A stretch of 64,000 nt of DNA from Rhizobium ruizarguesonis (GCF_012349115.1 NZ_PQIG01000067.1:248001-312000); one strand, 5' to 3'; positions 17,317-26,476 are shown, counted from the stretch's first letter. A program made the numbers and translations. Notes: a model not told the origin generated them from the sequence alone.

Positions 17317-18555
17317 GTGTCATCCATCGTGGTCGTCGGCGCCGGCATTATCGGCACCACAATCGCCTATGAACTGCAGCGCCGGGGAACGACCGTCACC
17401 TTGATCGACAAGGCGGCGCCGGGCCGCGGCGCTTCCTATGGCAATATGGCGAGCATCGCCGTCACCGAATTCATGCCGGCCTCGCGTCCCGGTATCTGGG
17501 CGCAGATGCCGAAATGGCTGCTCGATCCGGAGGGTCCGGTCCGCATCCGCCCCGGCTACCTGCCGAAACTGGTGCCCTGGTTCCTGCGGTTTCTGGCTGC
17601 GAGCCGCCCCTCGAAGCTGCGGGAACTGGAGGCAGCCGGCGCCGTGCTGTGCCGACGCGTCTACGAAGACCTGGACGCGCTCCTGAAGGAGACCGGACTC
17701 GGGCACATGCTGACCGCCGAGGGGTGCCTCAGTCTCTATACCGATGACGCCGAGTTCAAAGCCGATCGGGAGCATATCGAAATCCTGGAGCGCTTCGGCT
17801 TCAGGCACGAGATCCTTGGCGGCAACGCCATCCGAGATCTCGAGCCTGTTTTGACGACGAAGATCGGCAAGGCGGTCCTTTTTCCCGACAACCGGTCGAT
17901 TGCGGATCCCTACAGGCTTGTCTTCGCGCTGTCCGAAAGGTTCGGGCGGCTCGGCGGCAGGATTGTTCAGGGTGATGTCGTCGATTTCGAGCAGGGCGAC
18001 GCCGGCATCTCCGCGCTTCGATTGGCAGATGGGCGCACGATTGCGGCCGACAGGGTGGTGCTCGCGGCCGGCGCCTTCACCGCCCGGCTTTCCGCCCTGC
18101 TGCGGGAGCATATCCCGCTCGAAACCGAGCGAGGCTACCACACGCAGCTCATGGAGCCTGGCATCTCGATGCGCCATTCGATCATCTGGCCGGCGCGCGC
18201 CTTCATGGTCACGCCGACGGCGGGCGGTATCCGCGTCGGCGGCACAGTCGAGATGGCCGGTCTCGACGCGCCACCCGATTATCGGCGCGCGAAGATCCTG
18301 GTGAAGCGGGCTCAGGAGGCATTGCCGGATCTGAAGGTCCGGCAGACGACGGAGTGGATGGGGCATCGCCCGGCGCTGCCCGACACCGTCCCGGTGATGG
18401 GCCGATCCGCCAAGCGGCGCAACGTCTGGTACGCGACCGGCCACGGACATCTTGGTCTCACCTATGCGGCGACGACCGGCCGCCTGATGGCCGATCTCAT
18501 CACGGGCATCGAACCGCCCGTGGACATGAAACCCTATCGCGTCGACCGCTTCTGA
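17317..18555 (+). CDS. FAD D-amino-acid oxidoreductase, probable D-hydroxyproline dehydrogenase (HypO-like)
   Basis: Predicted 412 aa of the DAO/DadA fold. The dinucleotide motif is SIVVVGAGIIGTTIAYELQR, followed by GRGASYGNMASIA. The C-terminus has GHRPALPDTVPVMG and GHGHLGLTYAATTGRLMADL. The start is taken as GTG 17317 with TGAGG six bases upstream; GTG 17305 is the alternative. In the hydroxyproline pathway such an enzyme oxidises cis-4-hydroxy-D-proline to pyrroline-4-hydroxy-2-carboxylate, the substrate of the enzyme encoded just upstream. Confidence 0.83.
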   Translation: MSSIVVVGAGIIGTTIAYELQRRGTTVTLIDKAAPGRGASYGNMASIAVTEFMPASRPGIWAQMPKWLLDPEGPVRIRPGYLPKLVPWFLRFLAASRPSKLRELEAAGAVLCRRVYEDLDALLKETGLGHMLTAEGCLSLYTDDAEFKADREHIEILERFGFRHEILGGNAIRDLEPVLTTKIGKAVLFPDNRSIADPYRLVFALSERFGRLGGRIVQGDVVDFEQGDAGISALRLADGRTIAADRVVLAAGAFTARLSALLREHIPLETERGYHTQLMEPGISMRHSIIWPARAFMVTPTAGGIRVGGTVEMAGLDAPPDYRRAKILVKRAQEALPDLKVRQTTEWMGHRPALPDTVPVMGRSAKRRNVWYATGHGHLGLTYAATTGRLMADLITGIEPPVDMKPYRVDRF

Positions 18556-18588
18556 GAACGGTATCGGCGCAAGGCGAAGGGAGTGACT

Positions 18589-20079
18589 ATGCGAAGCGAA
18601 CTCTATATCGACGGACAATGGGTGAAACCGGCCAAGGGCGGAACCTGCGAGGTGATCAATCCGGCGACTGAGGAGGTGATCCACAGGATCGCCGCCGCAA
18701 CGGCCGAAGACGTCGACCTCGCCGTGAAGGCCGCGCGCCGCGCCTTCGACAGGGATGGCTGGCCGAAGCTGACGGGAGCCCGGCGCGCCGGATATCTCCG
18801 CGCCATCGCGGACGGCATCCGCGCCCGTCAGGCCGAGATCGCCCGCCTCGAAGTTCTCGACAACGGCAAGCCGTTTCCAGAGGCCGACTGGGACGTCGCC
18901 GATGCGGCGGGCTGCTTCGACTTCTATGCGGGTCTGGCCGAACAGCTCGACAACAATCCCGAGGAGGCGATCGCGCTTCCCGACGCACGGTTCACGTCCA
19001 AGGCGGTGCGCGAGCCGATTGGCGTGGCCGGCGCGATCATTCCCTGGAACTATCCGTTGCTGATGGCGGCATGGAAGGTTGCCCCGGCACTTGCCGCCGG
19101 CTGCACCGTCGTGCTCAAGCCCGCCGAATTGACATCGCTGACGGCGCTCGAGCTGGCGGCGGTCGCCGACGAAGCCGGGCTGCCTGCTGGCGTCCTCAAT
19201 ATCGTGACGGGGGCAGGCTCGATCGCCGGGCAGGCGATCATCGACCACAGACAGGTCGACAAGCTCGCCTTTACCGGCTCCGGACCGGTCGGCTCGAAGA
19301 TCATGGCCGCGGCCGCCCGCGACATCAAGCGCGTCAGCCTGGAGCTCGGCGGCAAGTCACCCTTCGTCGTCTTCGAGGACGCCGATATCGACAAGGCCGT
19401 CGAATGGATCATGTTCGGCATCTTCTGGAACCAGGGCCAGGTCTGCTCTGCCACCTCCCGCGTTCTCGTGCACGAAGCAATCTACGGCCGTCTGCTCGAA
19501 CGGCTGGTCGAAGAGACGAACAGGATCAAGATCGGCAGTGGTCTCGACGAGGGAACCCTTCTCGGCCCGCTCGTCTCGAAACGCCAGTACGACCAGGTCG
19601 TCGCGGCGATCGAAGGCGCCCGGAAGGCCGGCGCCACGGTTGCCTGCGGCGGCACCCGCCCGGAAGGATTCGACAGGGGGTTCTATCTCAGGCCGACGGT
19701 ACTGGCCGACGTGCCGCTCGACAGCGACGCTTGGAAGGAGGAGATATTCGGACCGGTCGTCTGCGTGCGCTCCTTCAAGACAGAAGAGGAGGCCGTGGAG
19801 CTCGCAAACGACTCCCGCTTCGGCCTGGCCGCGGCTGTCATGTCGAAGGACGATACCCGCGCCGAGCGGGTTGCCGCCGCCTTCCGCGCCGGGATCGTCT
19901 GGATCAATTGCTCGCAACCGACGTTCACGGAAGCTCCGTGGGGCGGCTACAAGGAATCCGGCATCGGCCGTGAACTCGGACGCTGGGGCCTCGACAACTA
20001 TCTCGAGACCAAGCAGATCACCCGCTTCGCCAGCGAGGCCCCCTGGGGCTGGTACATCAAGCCGGAGGCGGCCGAATGA
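18589..20079 (+). CDS. Aldehyde dehydrogenase, probable alpha-ketoglutarate-semialdehyde dehydrogenase
   Basis: Predicted 496 aa NAD(P)-dependent dehydrogenase. The general base is E252 in LELGGKSP and the nucleophile C286 in FWNQGQVCSATS; PWNYPLLMA and KPAELTS are also present. ATG 18589 is chosen because AAGGGAG is suitably placed; an in-frame GTG lies at 18583. The betaine-aldehyde-dehydrogenase-like sequence alone leaves the substrate open. The locus implies oxidation of alpha-ketoglutarate semialdehyde to alpha-ketoglutarate, the last pathway step. It overlaps the next gene by 4 bp (ATGA). Confidence 0.85.
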   Translation: MRSELYIDGQWVKPAKGGTCEVINPATEEVIHRIAAATAEDVDLAVKAARRAFDRDGWPKLTGARRAGYLRAIADGIRARQAEIARLEVLDNGKPFPEADWDVADAAGCFDFYAGLAEQLDNNPEEAIALPDARFTSKAVREPIGVAGAIIPWNYPLLMAAWKVAPALAAGCTVVLKPAELTSLTALELAAVADEAGLPAGVLNIVTGAGSIAGQAIIDHRQVDKLAFTGSGPVGSKIMAAAARDIKRVSLELGGKSPFVVFEDADIDKAVEWIMFGIFWNQGQVCSATSRVLVHEAIYGRLLERLVEETNRIKIGSGLDEGTLLGPLVSKRQYDQVVAAIEGARKAGATVACGGTRPEGFDRGFYLRPTVLADVPLDSDAWKEEIFGPVVCVRSFKTEEEAVELANDSRFGLAAAVMSKDDTRAERVAAAFRAGIVWINCSQPTFTEAPWGGYKESGIGRELGRWGLDNYLETKQITRFASEAPWGWYIKPEAAE

Positions 20080-21110
20080 ACTGGAACCGGACCCTCGATC
20101 TGCTGCAGGTCCACTGCCAGGGCGAGATCGGCAAGGTCATCGTGGCAGGAGCGCCGGAGATACCTGGCGCGACGATGCTCGACAAGATGAACCACATCAA
20201 CACGGTTGATGACAGTCTGCGCCGCTTCGTCACCTTTGAGCCGCGCGCCAACGTCGCCATGTCCGTGAACCTGCTGGTCGAGCCGACACGCAGCGATGCG
20301 GATGCCGGCTTCATCGTCCTCCAGGCCGACCGCGCCCACCCGATGTCCGGCAGCAACTGCATCTGCGTGGTCACGGCACTTCTCGAGAGCGGGCGGGTGC
20401 CGATGTCGGAGCCGGAGACGGTCGTCCGCCTCGACACGCCCGCCGGACTCATCGTCGCACGCGCCGCCTGCCGCAACGGCCAGTGCCTGTCCGTCAGCCT
20501 CGACAACGTGCCGAGCTTCGCCGAAGCGCTGGACAAGGAGGTGGAGACGCCGAAATGGGGCCGCATCAAGATCGACGTCGCCTTCGGCGGCGTCTATTAC
20601 GCGCTCGTGGATGTCGAGCAACTCGGCCTCGATATTGCGCCTGCCAATGCCCGGCTGCTCGCAGAAACCGGTATCGAGCTCAAGTCGCTTCTGTCAGGGC
20701 AGGTCTCGGTCGCCCATCCCGTCCTCAGCGGTATCGACGAGATCGCTTATGTGATGTTTCGTGGACAGGAAGCCGATGGCGTGGTGCGGACCTGCACGAC
20801 GCTGCAACCCGGCCGCGTCGACCGATCGCCCTGTGGGACTGGTAGCTCGGCGAACCTCGCTGCGCTCTACGCCCGCGGAGAGGTCTCCGTCGGAGACCGC
20901 AGGACGTCGCGGTCGATCATCGGCAGCGAATTCCTGGCGGAGGCGATCGGCGAGACCGAGGTGGGCGGCCGCCGCGCCGTGCTGCCGAGAATAACCGGCC
21001 GGGCCTTCGTCTATGGCCGGGAGCAGCTGCGCATCTCCGCCGATGATCCTTTCGCTGCAGGATTCGCACTGTCCGACACCTGGGGTCCCCAGGTCGGCCT
21101 TCTCGGTTAG
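20076..21110 (+). CDS. Proline racemase family, probable 4-hydroxyproline 2-epimerase (Ser/Cys type)
   Basis: Predicted 344 aa. The proline racemase fold normally uses two catalytic cysteines. Here the first motif is HPMSGSN, with serine at position 91, while the second is intact (DRSPCGTG, C253). Ser/Cys members are a recognised branch of the family linked to hydroxyproline epimerases; Cys/Thr members are trans-3-hydroxyproline dehydratases, which this is not. It should convert trans-4-hydroxy-L-proline to cis-4-hydroxy-D-proline, the first pathway step, although 3-hydroxyproline is possible. It is translationally coupled to the aldehyde dehydrogenase. Confidence 0.82.
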   Translation: MNWNRTLDLLQVHCQGEIGKVIVAGAPEIPGATMLDKMNHINTVDDSLRRFVTFEPRANVAMSVNLLVEPTRSDADAGFIVLQADRAHPMSGSNCICVVTALLESGRVPMSEPETVVRLDTPAGLIVARAACRNGQCLSVSLDNVPSFAEALDKEVETPKWGRIKIDVAFGGVYYALVDVEQLGLDIAPANARLLAETGIELKSLLSGQVSVAHPVLSGIDEIAYVMFRGQEADGVVRTCTTLQPGRVDRSPCGTGSSANLAALYARGEVSVGDRRTSRSIIGSEFLAEAIGETEVGGRRAVLPRITGRAFVYGREQLRISADDPFAAGFALSDTWGPQVGLLG

Positions 21111-21119
21111 GAGCCAAAG

Positions 21120-21884
21120 TTGTCTCACCCTCAAGCACTGGCCGGCCAGACGGTCCTCGTCACCGGGGCGTCGGGCGGGATCGGCGCAGCCATCGCCGAA
21201 CGCCTGGCTGCGGAAGGAGCCCGGCCCATCATCCATTATGGGCGCGACAGGCAGCGCGCAGAAGCTTTGCTTCGCAAGCTCGGCGGAAACGGCCTGATCG
21301 TCCAGGCCGATCTCTCCCGTCCAGACGGCGCCTTCGCGCTATGGCACGAAGCACTTGCGGCGGCGGGGCGCATCCATGCCGTCGTCAACAATGCCGGCAT
21401 CCGCAACGAGATCTCGATTGACGCCGATCCGTCCGATTGGCAGGCCGCCTGGCAGAAGGAGTTTCAGGTGAACTTCTTCGCGGCGGCGGATCTCTGCAAG
21501 GAAGCTCTCGTGCATTTCAGGCAGAACGGCGGCGGGCGGATCGTCAACATCGCAAGTCGCGCCGGACAGCGCGGCTACGCAGCCGACGCCATGCCATACG
21601 GCGCGACAAAGGCAGCGCTGATCAATCTCACCAAATCGATCGCGCGCAGCTTCGGGCGCGACGGCGTCGTCGCCGTCTCCATCGCGCCGGGGTGGGTGCG
21701 AACCGATATGGCCGAGAATTTCGTGGTGAGGCACGGAAAGGATGCGGCAGTTGGCGATATCCCGATCGGGGAGATGGCCGAAACGGGAGAGATCGCCGAG
21801 CTGGTGGCGTTCCTGCTTCGCCCGTCGCAGGCCTCGGTCAACGGGGCGACGTTCGACGTCAACGGCGGCAGCTACATCAGATAG
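21120..21884 (+). CDS. Short-chain dehydrogenase/reductase (SDR) 1
   Basis: Predicted 254 aa with the classical SDR set: cofactor motif TGASGGIG (15-22), NNAG (90-93), catalytic S146, Y160 and K164 (YGATK). Start is TTG at 21120; AGGAG directly follows the upstream stop at a six-base spacing, and no ATG fits. It lies ten bases after the epimerase gene and belongs to the operon. The glycine pattern resembles 3-oxoacyl-ACP-reductase-like SDRs, but the substrate is unknown. A hydroxylated proline derivative is a guess from position. Confidence 0.85.
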   Translation: MSHPQALAGQTVLVTGASGGIGAAIAERLAAEGARPIIHYGRDRQRAEALLRKLGGNGLIVQADLSRPDGAFALWHEALAAAGRIHAVVNNAGIRNEISIDADPSDWQAAWQKEFQVNFFAAADLCKEALVHFRQNGGGRIVNIASRAGQRGYAADAMPYGATKAALINLTKSIARSFGRDGVVAVSIAPGWVRTDMAENFVVRHGKDAAVGDIPIGEMAETGEIAELVAFLLRPSQASVNGATFDVNGGSYIR

Positions 21885-21885
21885 A

Positions 21886-21929
21886 GCAATTCCAGCAAAA
21901 CTGCGCAGCGGTTTTGCGTCCGGAATTGC
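21886..21929. repeat. Nested palindromic intergenic repeat
   Basis: Outer arms GCAATTCC (21886-21893) and GGAATTGC (21922-21929) enclose inner arms GCAAAAC (21895-21901) and GTTTTGC (21911-21917). It starts directly after the SDR 1 stop. This nested design is characteristic of short mobile intergenic repeats in rhizobial genomes. It may act as an mRNA 3' structure between the two SDR genes. Confidence 0.7.
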
Positions 21930-21958
21930 GAAAAGCAAAGAGCTCCAAGAGGTTCGAT

Positions 21959-22714
21959 ATGAAAAGATTTGTCAATAAAGTCGCGGTCGTGACGGGCGGC
22001 GGAGGCGGCATAGGATCGGCCATCTCCAGGAGGCTGGCCGACGAAGGTGCCTTCGTGGTGGTGACGGACGCCAACATAGAGGCGGCAGGCGAAGTCGCCT
22101 CGCTGATAGGGGCCACGGGCGGATCTGCAACTGCGATCGCGGCTGATATCTCCCGGAAGCCGGAATGCGTCGACCTCGTCGCGAAGGCCTTTGCGATCAA
22201 GGGACGGTTGGATGTTCTGGTCAACAATGCGGGCATAAACCGGCGCGGAAATCTGCTGTCGCTGTCGGATGAAGACTGGCAGACGAGCTTCGCGGTCAAT
22301 CTGGATTCGATGTTCCATCTCTGCCGTGCGGCCCTCCCGCACATGATCAATGCCGGTGGCGGCGCGATCGTCAACACGGCCTCGCAATGGGGGCTCTACC
22401 CCGCGCCGAACCACATCGCCTACAACACGACGAAGGCGGCAGTCGCCGCCTTCACCCAGAACCTCGCCCGCGACTATGCGCCCGACAAGGTCCGGGTCAA
22501 TGCCGTCTGCCCCGGTGAAATCCATACACCGATGCTCGAAGCCGGCGTCACCCGCTCTGGTCGGACGATCGCCGATCTCGACAAACTCGTGCCTTACGGC
22601 CGTATCGGCAGGCCGGAGGAGGTGGCAGCGCTCGTTGCTTTCCTTGCATCGGACGAAGCGGCCTTCATGTGCGGCTCGCTCGTGGAAATCACCGGCGCGC
22701 AAGCTGTGGCTTGA
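21959..22714 (+). CDS. Short-chain dehydrogenase/reductase (SDR) 2
   Basis: Predicted 251 aa classical SDR: TGGGGGIGSAI near the N-terminus, NNAGINRRGNLL, TASQWGLYPAPNHIAYNTTK containing the serine, tyrosine and lysine, and a C-terminal ITGAQAVA. AGAGG precedes the ATG at 21959. It is about 29% identical by eye to SDR 1 in the catalytic region, so the two are paralogues of the superfamily rather than recent duplicates. It is separated from SDR 1 by a palindromic repeat, so it may be read at a lower level. Substrate unknown. Confidence 0.85.
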   Translation: MKRFVNKVAVVTGGGGGIGSAISRRLADEGAFVVVTDANIEAAGEVASLIGATGGSATAIAADISRKPECVDLVAKAFAIKGRLDVLVNNAGINRRGNLLSLSDEDWQTSFAVNLDSMFHLCRAALPHMINAGGGAIVNTASQWGLYPAPNHIAYNTTKAAVAAFTQNLARDYAPDKVRVNAVCPGEIHTPMLEAGVTRSGRTIADLDKLVPYGRIGRPEEVAALVAFLASDEAAFMCGSLVEITGAQAVA

Positions 22715-22843
22715 ACGGGTCGGCCGAATTCGGTGGCAGCATGCCGGACTGTCGGAGGCGCTTGATCCTGCTTTCGTTTCGGATTTCATCCGGTTACAAG
22801 GCGAGGAGGCTGCGAACATTCGACCGAACGGAAGGCATCGATC

Positions 22844-23697
22844 TTGAATCTCCTGCGTCGCGCACTCTTGGCGTCCATCGGGGCGTTGGTCGGCTGGAAG
22901 CAGTCATCGGCGAAGGAACCCAGCCCTCATGGTGGCGAGGAAACGGCGGTGCAAGCGGCGGCGGGATCGTCGGTAACGCCTCGGCATGTCTTATGTTTCC
23001 TCAGCAGGGAACGAAACCTCAGCGCCTTGTCCGAGGCCGCATCACAGGCGATCCGTGACTTCGCCACGGGCTTCAGCGTCGACGAGAATTACTCCCAGGC
23101 CGAGCCCGATGACCGGATGGTCCAGTCCTTCGCCGTGTGCTGGGACCGGGTCGAAGCCGATGCATGGAGCCCGGCAGACGAGGAAGCCGTCGCCGATCAT
23201 CAATCGGTCCTCTATGTCCTCGGGCCGAGCGTGACGCAGGCAGAGACGGTGAAGGTTTCTATGCTGGCGCTGCGCCTCGTCGAACGCTTGATCGATGCGG
23301 GAGCGGTTGCTGTCAAGGGTGAAAGCGCCGGCATTGCCCACGGCCTCGACCGATGGAGCGAGCTGATCCGGCAAGGAGCGGAGGCGCTGAAGGCCGCCGA
23401 CCCGCTGGCTCAGCAGCGGATCGGCCGACTGGCCTTTGCGAAGCGGCCGCTATCGGTTCCGGGGTACCTGGAGAGCGTCGGTTTCCATCTCGTCGGATTG
23501 CCGGAGGTCTATGTGCCTGAGACGCTGGCAGCGAAAGACAGATCGTCGCCATCATGGATGCGGTTGCCGACGAGATCGCGCAGCGGGGCCTCGAGCCGAC
23601 GCTTAGGGATCGCCGTGCAAGCCTCTCCTTCGATTCCACCTACGAACCGGATGAGTTCAAGTTCAATCCATACGGCGTTGTCAGGCTGCCCAAGTGA
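22844..23697 (+). pseudogene. Frameshifted gene of unknown function (DUF4261-like region)
   Basis: A coding signal starts at TTG 22844 (AAGG eight bases upstream) with a hydrophobic N-terminus (LLRRALLASIGALVGW) and stays convincing to about VYVPETLA near 23530. Beyond that the same frame becomes arginine/serine-rich noise, while the +1 frame reads IVAIMDAVADEIAQRGLEPT and ends FNPYGVVRLPK at TGA 23695-23697. A one-base deletion or equivalent lies at about 23530-23545. The body (HVLCFLSRERN, SVLYVLGPSV, GESAGIAHGLDRW) loosely recalls DUF4261 proteins, but I do not recognise it with confidence. It is either a recent pseudogene or a sequencing error. Confidence 0.6.
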
Positions 23698-23735
23698 GCC
23701 TGGGACGTCCAGCCGATTGCGACAGCTCTCTCGGC

Positions 23736-24317
23736 TCAGTTGTAGGTGATCGTGTCGCCGACCCTCGGGCGATTGAAGTAATGGCGATCGAAGCTGTAGC
23801 CATTCTGCCCGGTGAAGTTTGAAAAGAACGCCGAGACCGGGGTCGTCAATGTGTACTGCACCCGGGTCAGCACGACCTGCACGCCGTCATCCTGGATCTC
23901 CGAAGGGACCTCGATTGTGCTCGCCGAGCCGGAGTTCAGTGCGGAGGTGTTGAGTGCTGCAGACCAGTTGACCGTTGCGCTGCCGCTCTTCGCGATATCG
24001 TCCACCGCAACGGTGATCGTCAGCCCTGTTGTCTCATAAGGCTGCAGGATGAAGCTGGCGCCGGAGAGAAGCTTGGCGACATCGGACTTCGTCCAGGAGC
24101 CCTGCTGTGAAATCATGTCGCCTGTGGAAGAGGCGATCTCATCTATCTTTCGGCTGACTGTCAACGCATGGCCGAGATCGACGGTGCCGAACAGGAGCAT
24201 CACCAGGATCGGCAACACGAGCGCGAATTCCACGCCCGAAGCCGCCGACCGGTCGCGCATGAGATGAGGGGCGAGGGATCGGGCAAAGCGGAAAAAGGAC
24301 TGGCTCCGTCTCATCAT
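23736..24317 (-). CDS. TadE-like minor pilin/pseudopilin
   Basis: Predicted 193 aa. It has the TadE signature, a short positive N-terminus then ASGVEFALVLPILVMLLFG, a single transmembrane segment with the conserved glutamate near its start, and an extracytoplasmic C-terminal domain. TadE proteins are processed by a prepilin peptidase and support Flp pilus assembly. ATG 24317 begins two bases after the stop of the preceding gene, so translation is coupled (ATG 24314 is an alternative). It is the last gene of a three-gene tad-type operon. Confidence 0.82.
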   Translation of the reverse strand: MMRRSQSFFRFARSLAPHLMRDRSAASGVEFALVLPILVMLLFGTVDLGHALTVSRKIDEIASSTGDMISQQGSWTKSDVAKLLSGASFILQPYETTGLTITVAVDDIAKSGSATVNWSAALNTSALNSGSASTIEVPSEIQDDGVQVVLTRVQYTLTTPVSAFFSNFTGQNGYSFDRHYFNRPRVGDTITYN

Positions 24318-24318
24318 G

Positions 24319-24849
24319 TCAGAAAGGCTCGTTGCGGAACAGAACGGAAGATCCGAGCAGGTAGCGGCCGTCGGCAAGCTTGGCGCTCGATAGGCTGAAG
24401 AAATTCACGACGGCAGTCCATGGCAGGAACGTCTGAACCAGGACGTAGTCGCTGCCCTTGCCGATATCATAGGTCTCGGTGACCGTGAGATTGCCGCTGT
24501 CGTCGATGGGATCGGCGCTGGCGGCGGACGAGAGGTCCGAGAGCACGTTCACCTTGACCAGGAGATCGCTGGAACAGCTGAACGAGAGAAGCATGTCATT
24601 GCAAATTCTGGCCTTGAAATCGGCCTGCGTGATCTTCGAGGACGCCACCTCGCCGGTACGGATCATCCGGGAGATCTTGTGAACCGAAGCGTCCAGCGCC
24701 GAGTTGACGAAGAACATCAGCGACACTTCGATAATGCCGAAGATCATGATGAAGAGCGGCAGAGCCAGGATCGCAAATTCGATCGCAGCGACCCCTTTGC
24801 GATCGCCAAGCAGGCGGTGCAGCGATGCGAAGCGTTTCCCTGGCCTCAT
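24319..24849 (-). CDS. TadE-like minor pilin/pseudopilin
   Basis: Predicted 176 aa. RKGVAAIEFAILALPLFIMI followed by FGIIEVSLMFF gives the TadE-type hydrophobic segment with its glutamate; the remainder (about 45-176) is extracytoplasmic with two cysteines (RICNDMLLSFSC). The start ATG 24849 overlaps the stop of the TadG-like gene by 4 bp (ATGA). The frame continues upstream as non-homologous overlap. It is a paralogue of the gene that follows it and probably partners it. Confidence 0.82.
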   Translation of the reverse strand: MRPGKRFASLHRLLGDRKGVAAIEFAILALPLFIMIFGIIEVSLMFFVNSALDASVHKISRMIRTGEVASSKITQADFKARICNDMLLSFSCSSDLLVKVNVLSDLSSAASADPIDDSGNLTVTETYDIGKGSDYVLVQTFLPWTAVVNFFSLSSAKLADGRYLLGSSVLFRNEPF

Positions 24850-26207
24850 TGGGTCAGCCGAACGGATGCGAGATATTGGGTGAACAGCGCCGACAGGCCT
24901 GCCGTGATCTCGGCCGACGACGATGCTGATATGAAGAGGCTCTTGGAAGATGCGCAATCGGAAAGCGCATAGGGAATGTAGTCGCGTCTCGTGATGCTGG
25001 ACGACACGCCGCTTTGCATGGTGCCACCATAGGTGCTCTTCCAGTTGGCGCTTGCCATGGTCGAACCGACGGTCGCATTGTAGCCCCAATCCGAAGTGAG
25101 CGGCAGGTATTCGGTATAGAGAACCGCCATGGTGGCGGACTGGTTTTTGACGTAGGCGCACCAGTCCGGATTGAGAGGCGCCACCTTGTTCCAGTATGCC
25201 CCGGAAATTGCTTTGTTGTTCGACCATGTGACCTTGTCGGTCACCCATTCGCGCTGCGACTGGACGCCATCCGTCAGCAAGAGAACCAGCTTGAGCGGCG
25301 AGTTCGTGGAGGTTCCGTCCCCGCCGGTCCCGACCTTCTGCTTGAGCGTCGCAAGCGACACGTCAAAATAGGTGGCTGCCTTCGAGGTCGCGCTGGTGAG
25401 ACCGTAGCTTGAGTCTGCGAGGCGTGTTCGCGCCGTGTCCGTGCTCAGCGTCGGGGCCAGGACTTCCGTGAGGGTATCGCCGAGGCTATATAATCCGACC
25501 TTGATGCGTTGATGATTGCTGTCTGAGGTGTCGATCAGGGCAAGCACGTCCTTGACGGCATCTCCGGCGACGTCGGCGCGCAGCTTTATGTTCTTGGCCG
25601 TGCTGTATTCATAGTTGTTTGCGTATGTCGTCTTGCCGATTTTGTGCGCATCGCCCGTGTGGCAGGCGAACTGGCAGCCGATGCCGGAATACATGGTCGT
25701 CTGGCCGGCCGTTGTTGCCGCCAGAAGCATCGACGGTGATGTGTCGATGACGATATAGACATTGAGATAGGAGGTGGCCGGCCCCTTGACGGCGCTTGCC
25801 ACGCTGACGTCAACGGTGTCGATGTTGGCGATCTTCATCAGCGTCGTCGGAACCGTGCCGCTCGCCGTCGCCGTGATCTTATGGTTTGATGTATCGATGT
25901 CGATGTCGCCAAGCGTATAGCTGTTTTCCACTTGTGCGTGGAACCAGTCGGAAACTTTTTGCTTGAGAGCGACGGTGTCGTCGGTATCGATCTCTTTGAC
26001 TGCGGCGATCAGCGCCGTGTCGAGGTCGCTCTGCATCCTCTGGCGGACATTGTAGGTACGAATGTAGTCAAAACTGGCGCCGACTGCGACGATCATCGGC
26101 ACCAGGGTGAGCGCAACGACGATCGCGACATTGCCGCCCCGGTCGCTTCCGAGACCGCGGAGAGCTTTGAAGATCCGAGCAAATGAATATGAAAGACCCG
26201 AGCGCAA
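24846..26207 (-). CDS. TadG-like pilus assembly protein with VWA domain
   Basis: Predicted 453 aa. The N-terminus (DRGGNVAIVVALTLVPMIVA) is the TadG-type membrane segment. A von Willebrand A domain starts near residue 148 with the metal site VYIVIDTSPSM (DxSxS) and continues with VGLYSLGDTL and LLLTDGVQSQREW. TadG proteins take part in Flp pilus assembly or substrate adhesion. The two TadE genes follow with overlapping or near-overlapping starts. No TadA/B/C motor, RcpA secretin or prepilin peptidase gene is present in the window. Confidence 0.85.
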   Translation of the reverse strand: MRSGLSYSFARIFKALRGLGSDRGGNVAIVVALTLVPMIVAVGASFDYIRTYNVRQRMQSDLDTALIAAVKEIDTDDTVALKQKVSDWFHAQVENSYTLGDIDIDTSNHKITATASGTVPTTLMKIANIDTVDVSVASAVKGPATSYLNVYIVIDTSPSMLLAATTAGQTTMYSGIGCQFACHTGDAHKIGKTTYANNYEYSTAKNIKLRADVAGDAVKDVLALIDTSDSNHQRIKVGLYSLGDTLTEVLAPTLSTDTARTRLADSSYGLTSATSKAATYFDVSLATLKQKVGTGGDGTSTNSPLKLVLLLTDGVQSQREWVTDKVTWSNNKAISGAYWNKVAPLNPDWCAYVKNQSATMAVLYTEYLPLTSDWGYNATVGSTMASANWKSTYGGTMQSGVSSSITRRDYIPYALSDCASSKSLFISASSSAEITAGLSALFTQYLASVRLTQ

Positions 26208-26476
26208 GAAACCACCGTCACATAAGTCATACTAATGTGCAAGAAGTATCCGAATTGCTTAAGTCTCTGTTAATTTTTGCATTTTCCGGCAGAACGCGGA
26301 CTGTCGACGCATTGTTTCATGCGCATATTGTATATGTCTGCGAATTATGGATAGTCGCGGAATGACACGTCATCTCTTTCATGCCGGGGGGATCCGCATG
26401 AGTGAGTAAGCCGGAAGCGGGGATACGCACGTGGCGCATCCGCGACCTCTCCAGCGTTTTCGTTCAACAGCGTGAA

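Noticed and set aside
14978..19248. Very long minus-strand open frames (552 aa and 642 aa) opposite the hydroxyproline genes
   Set aside because: They are antisense shadows of high-GC genes: biased Arg/Asp/Gly/His composition, no domain, while the plus strand holds recognisable enzymes.
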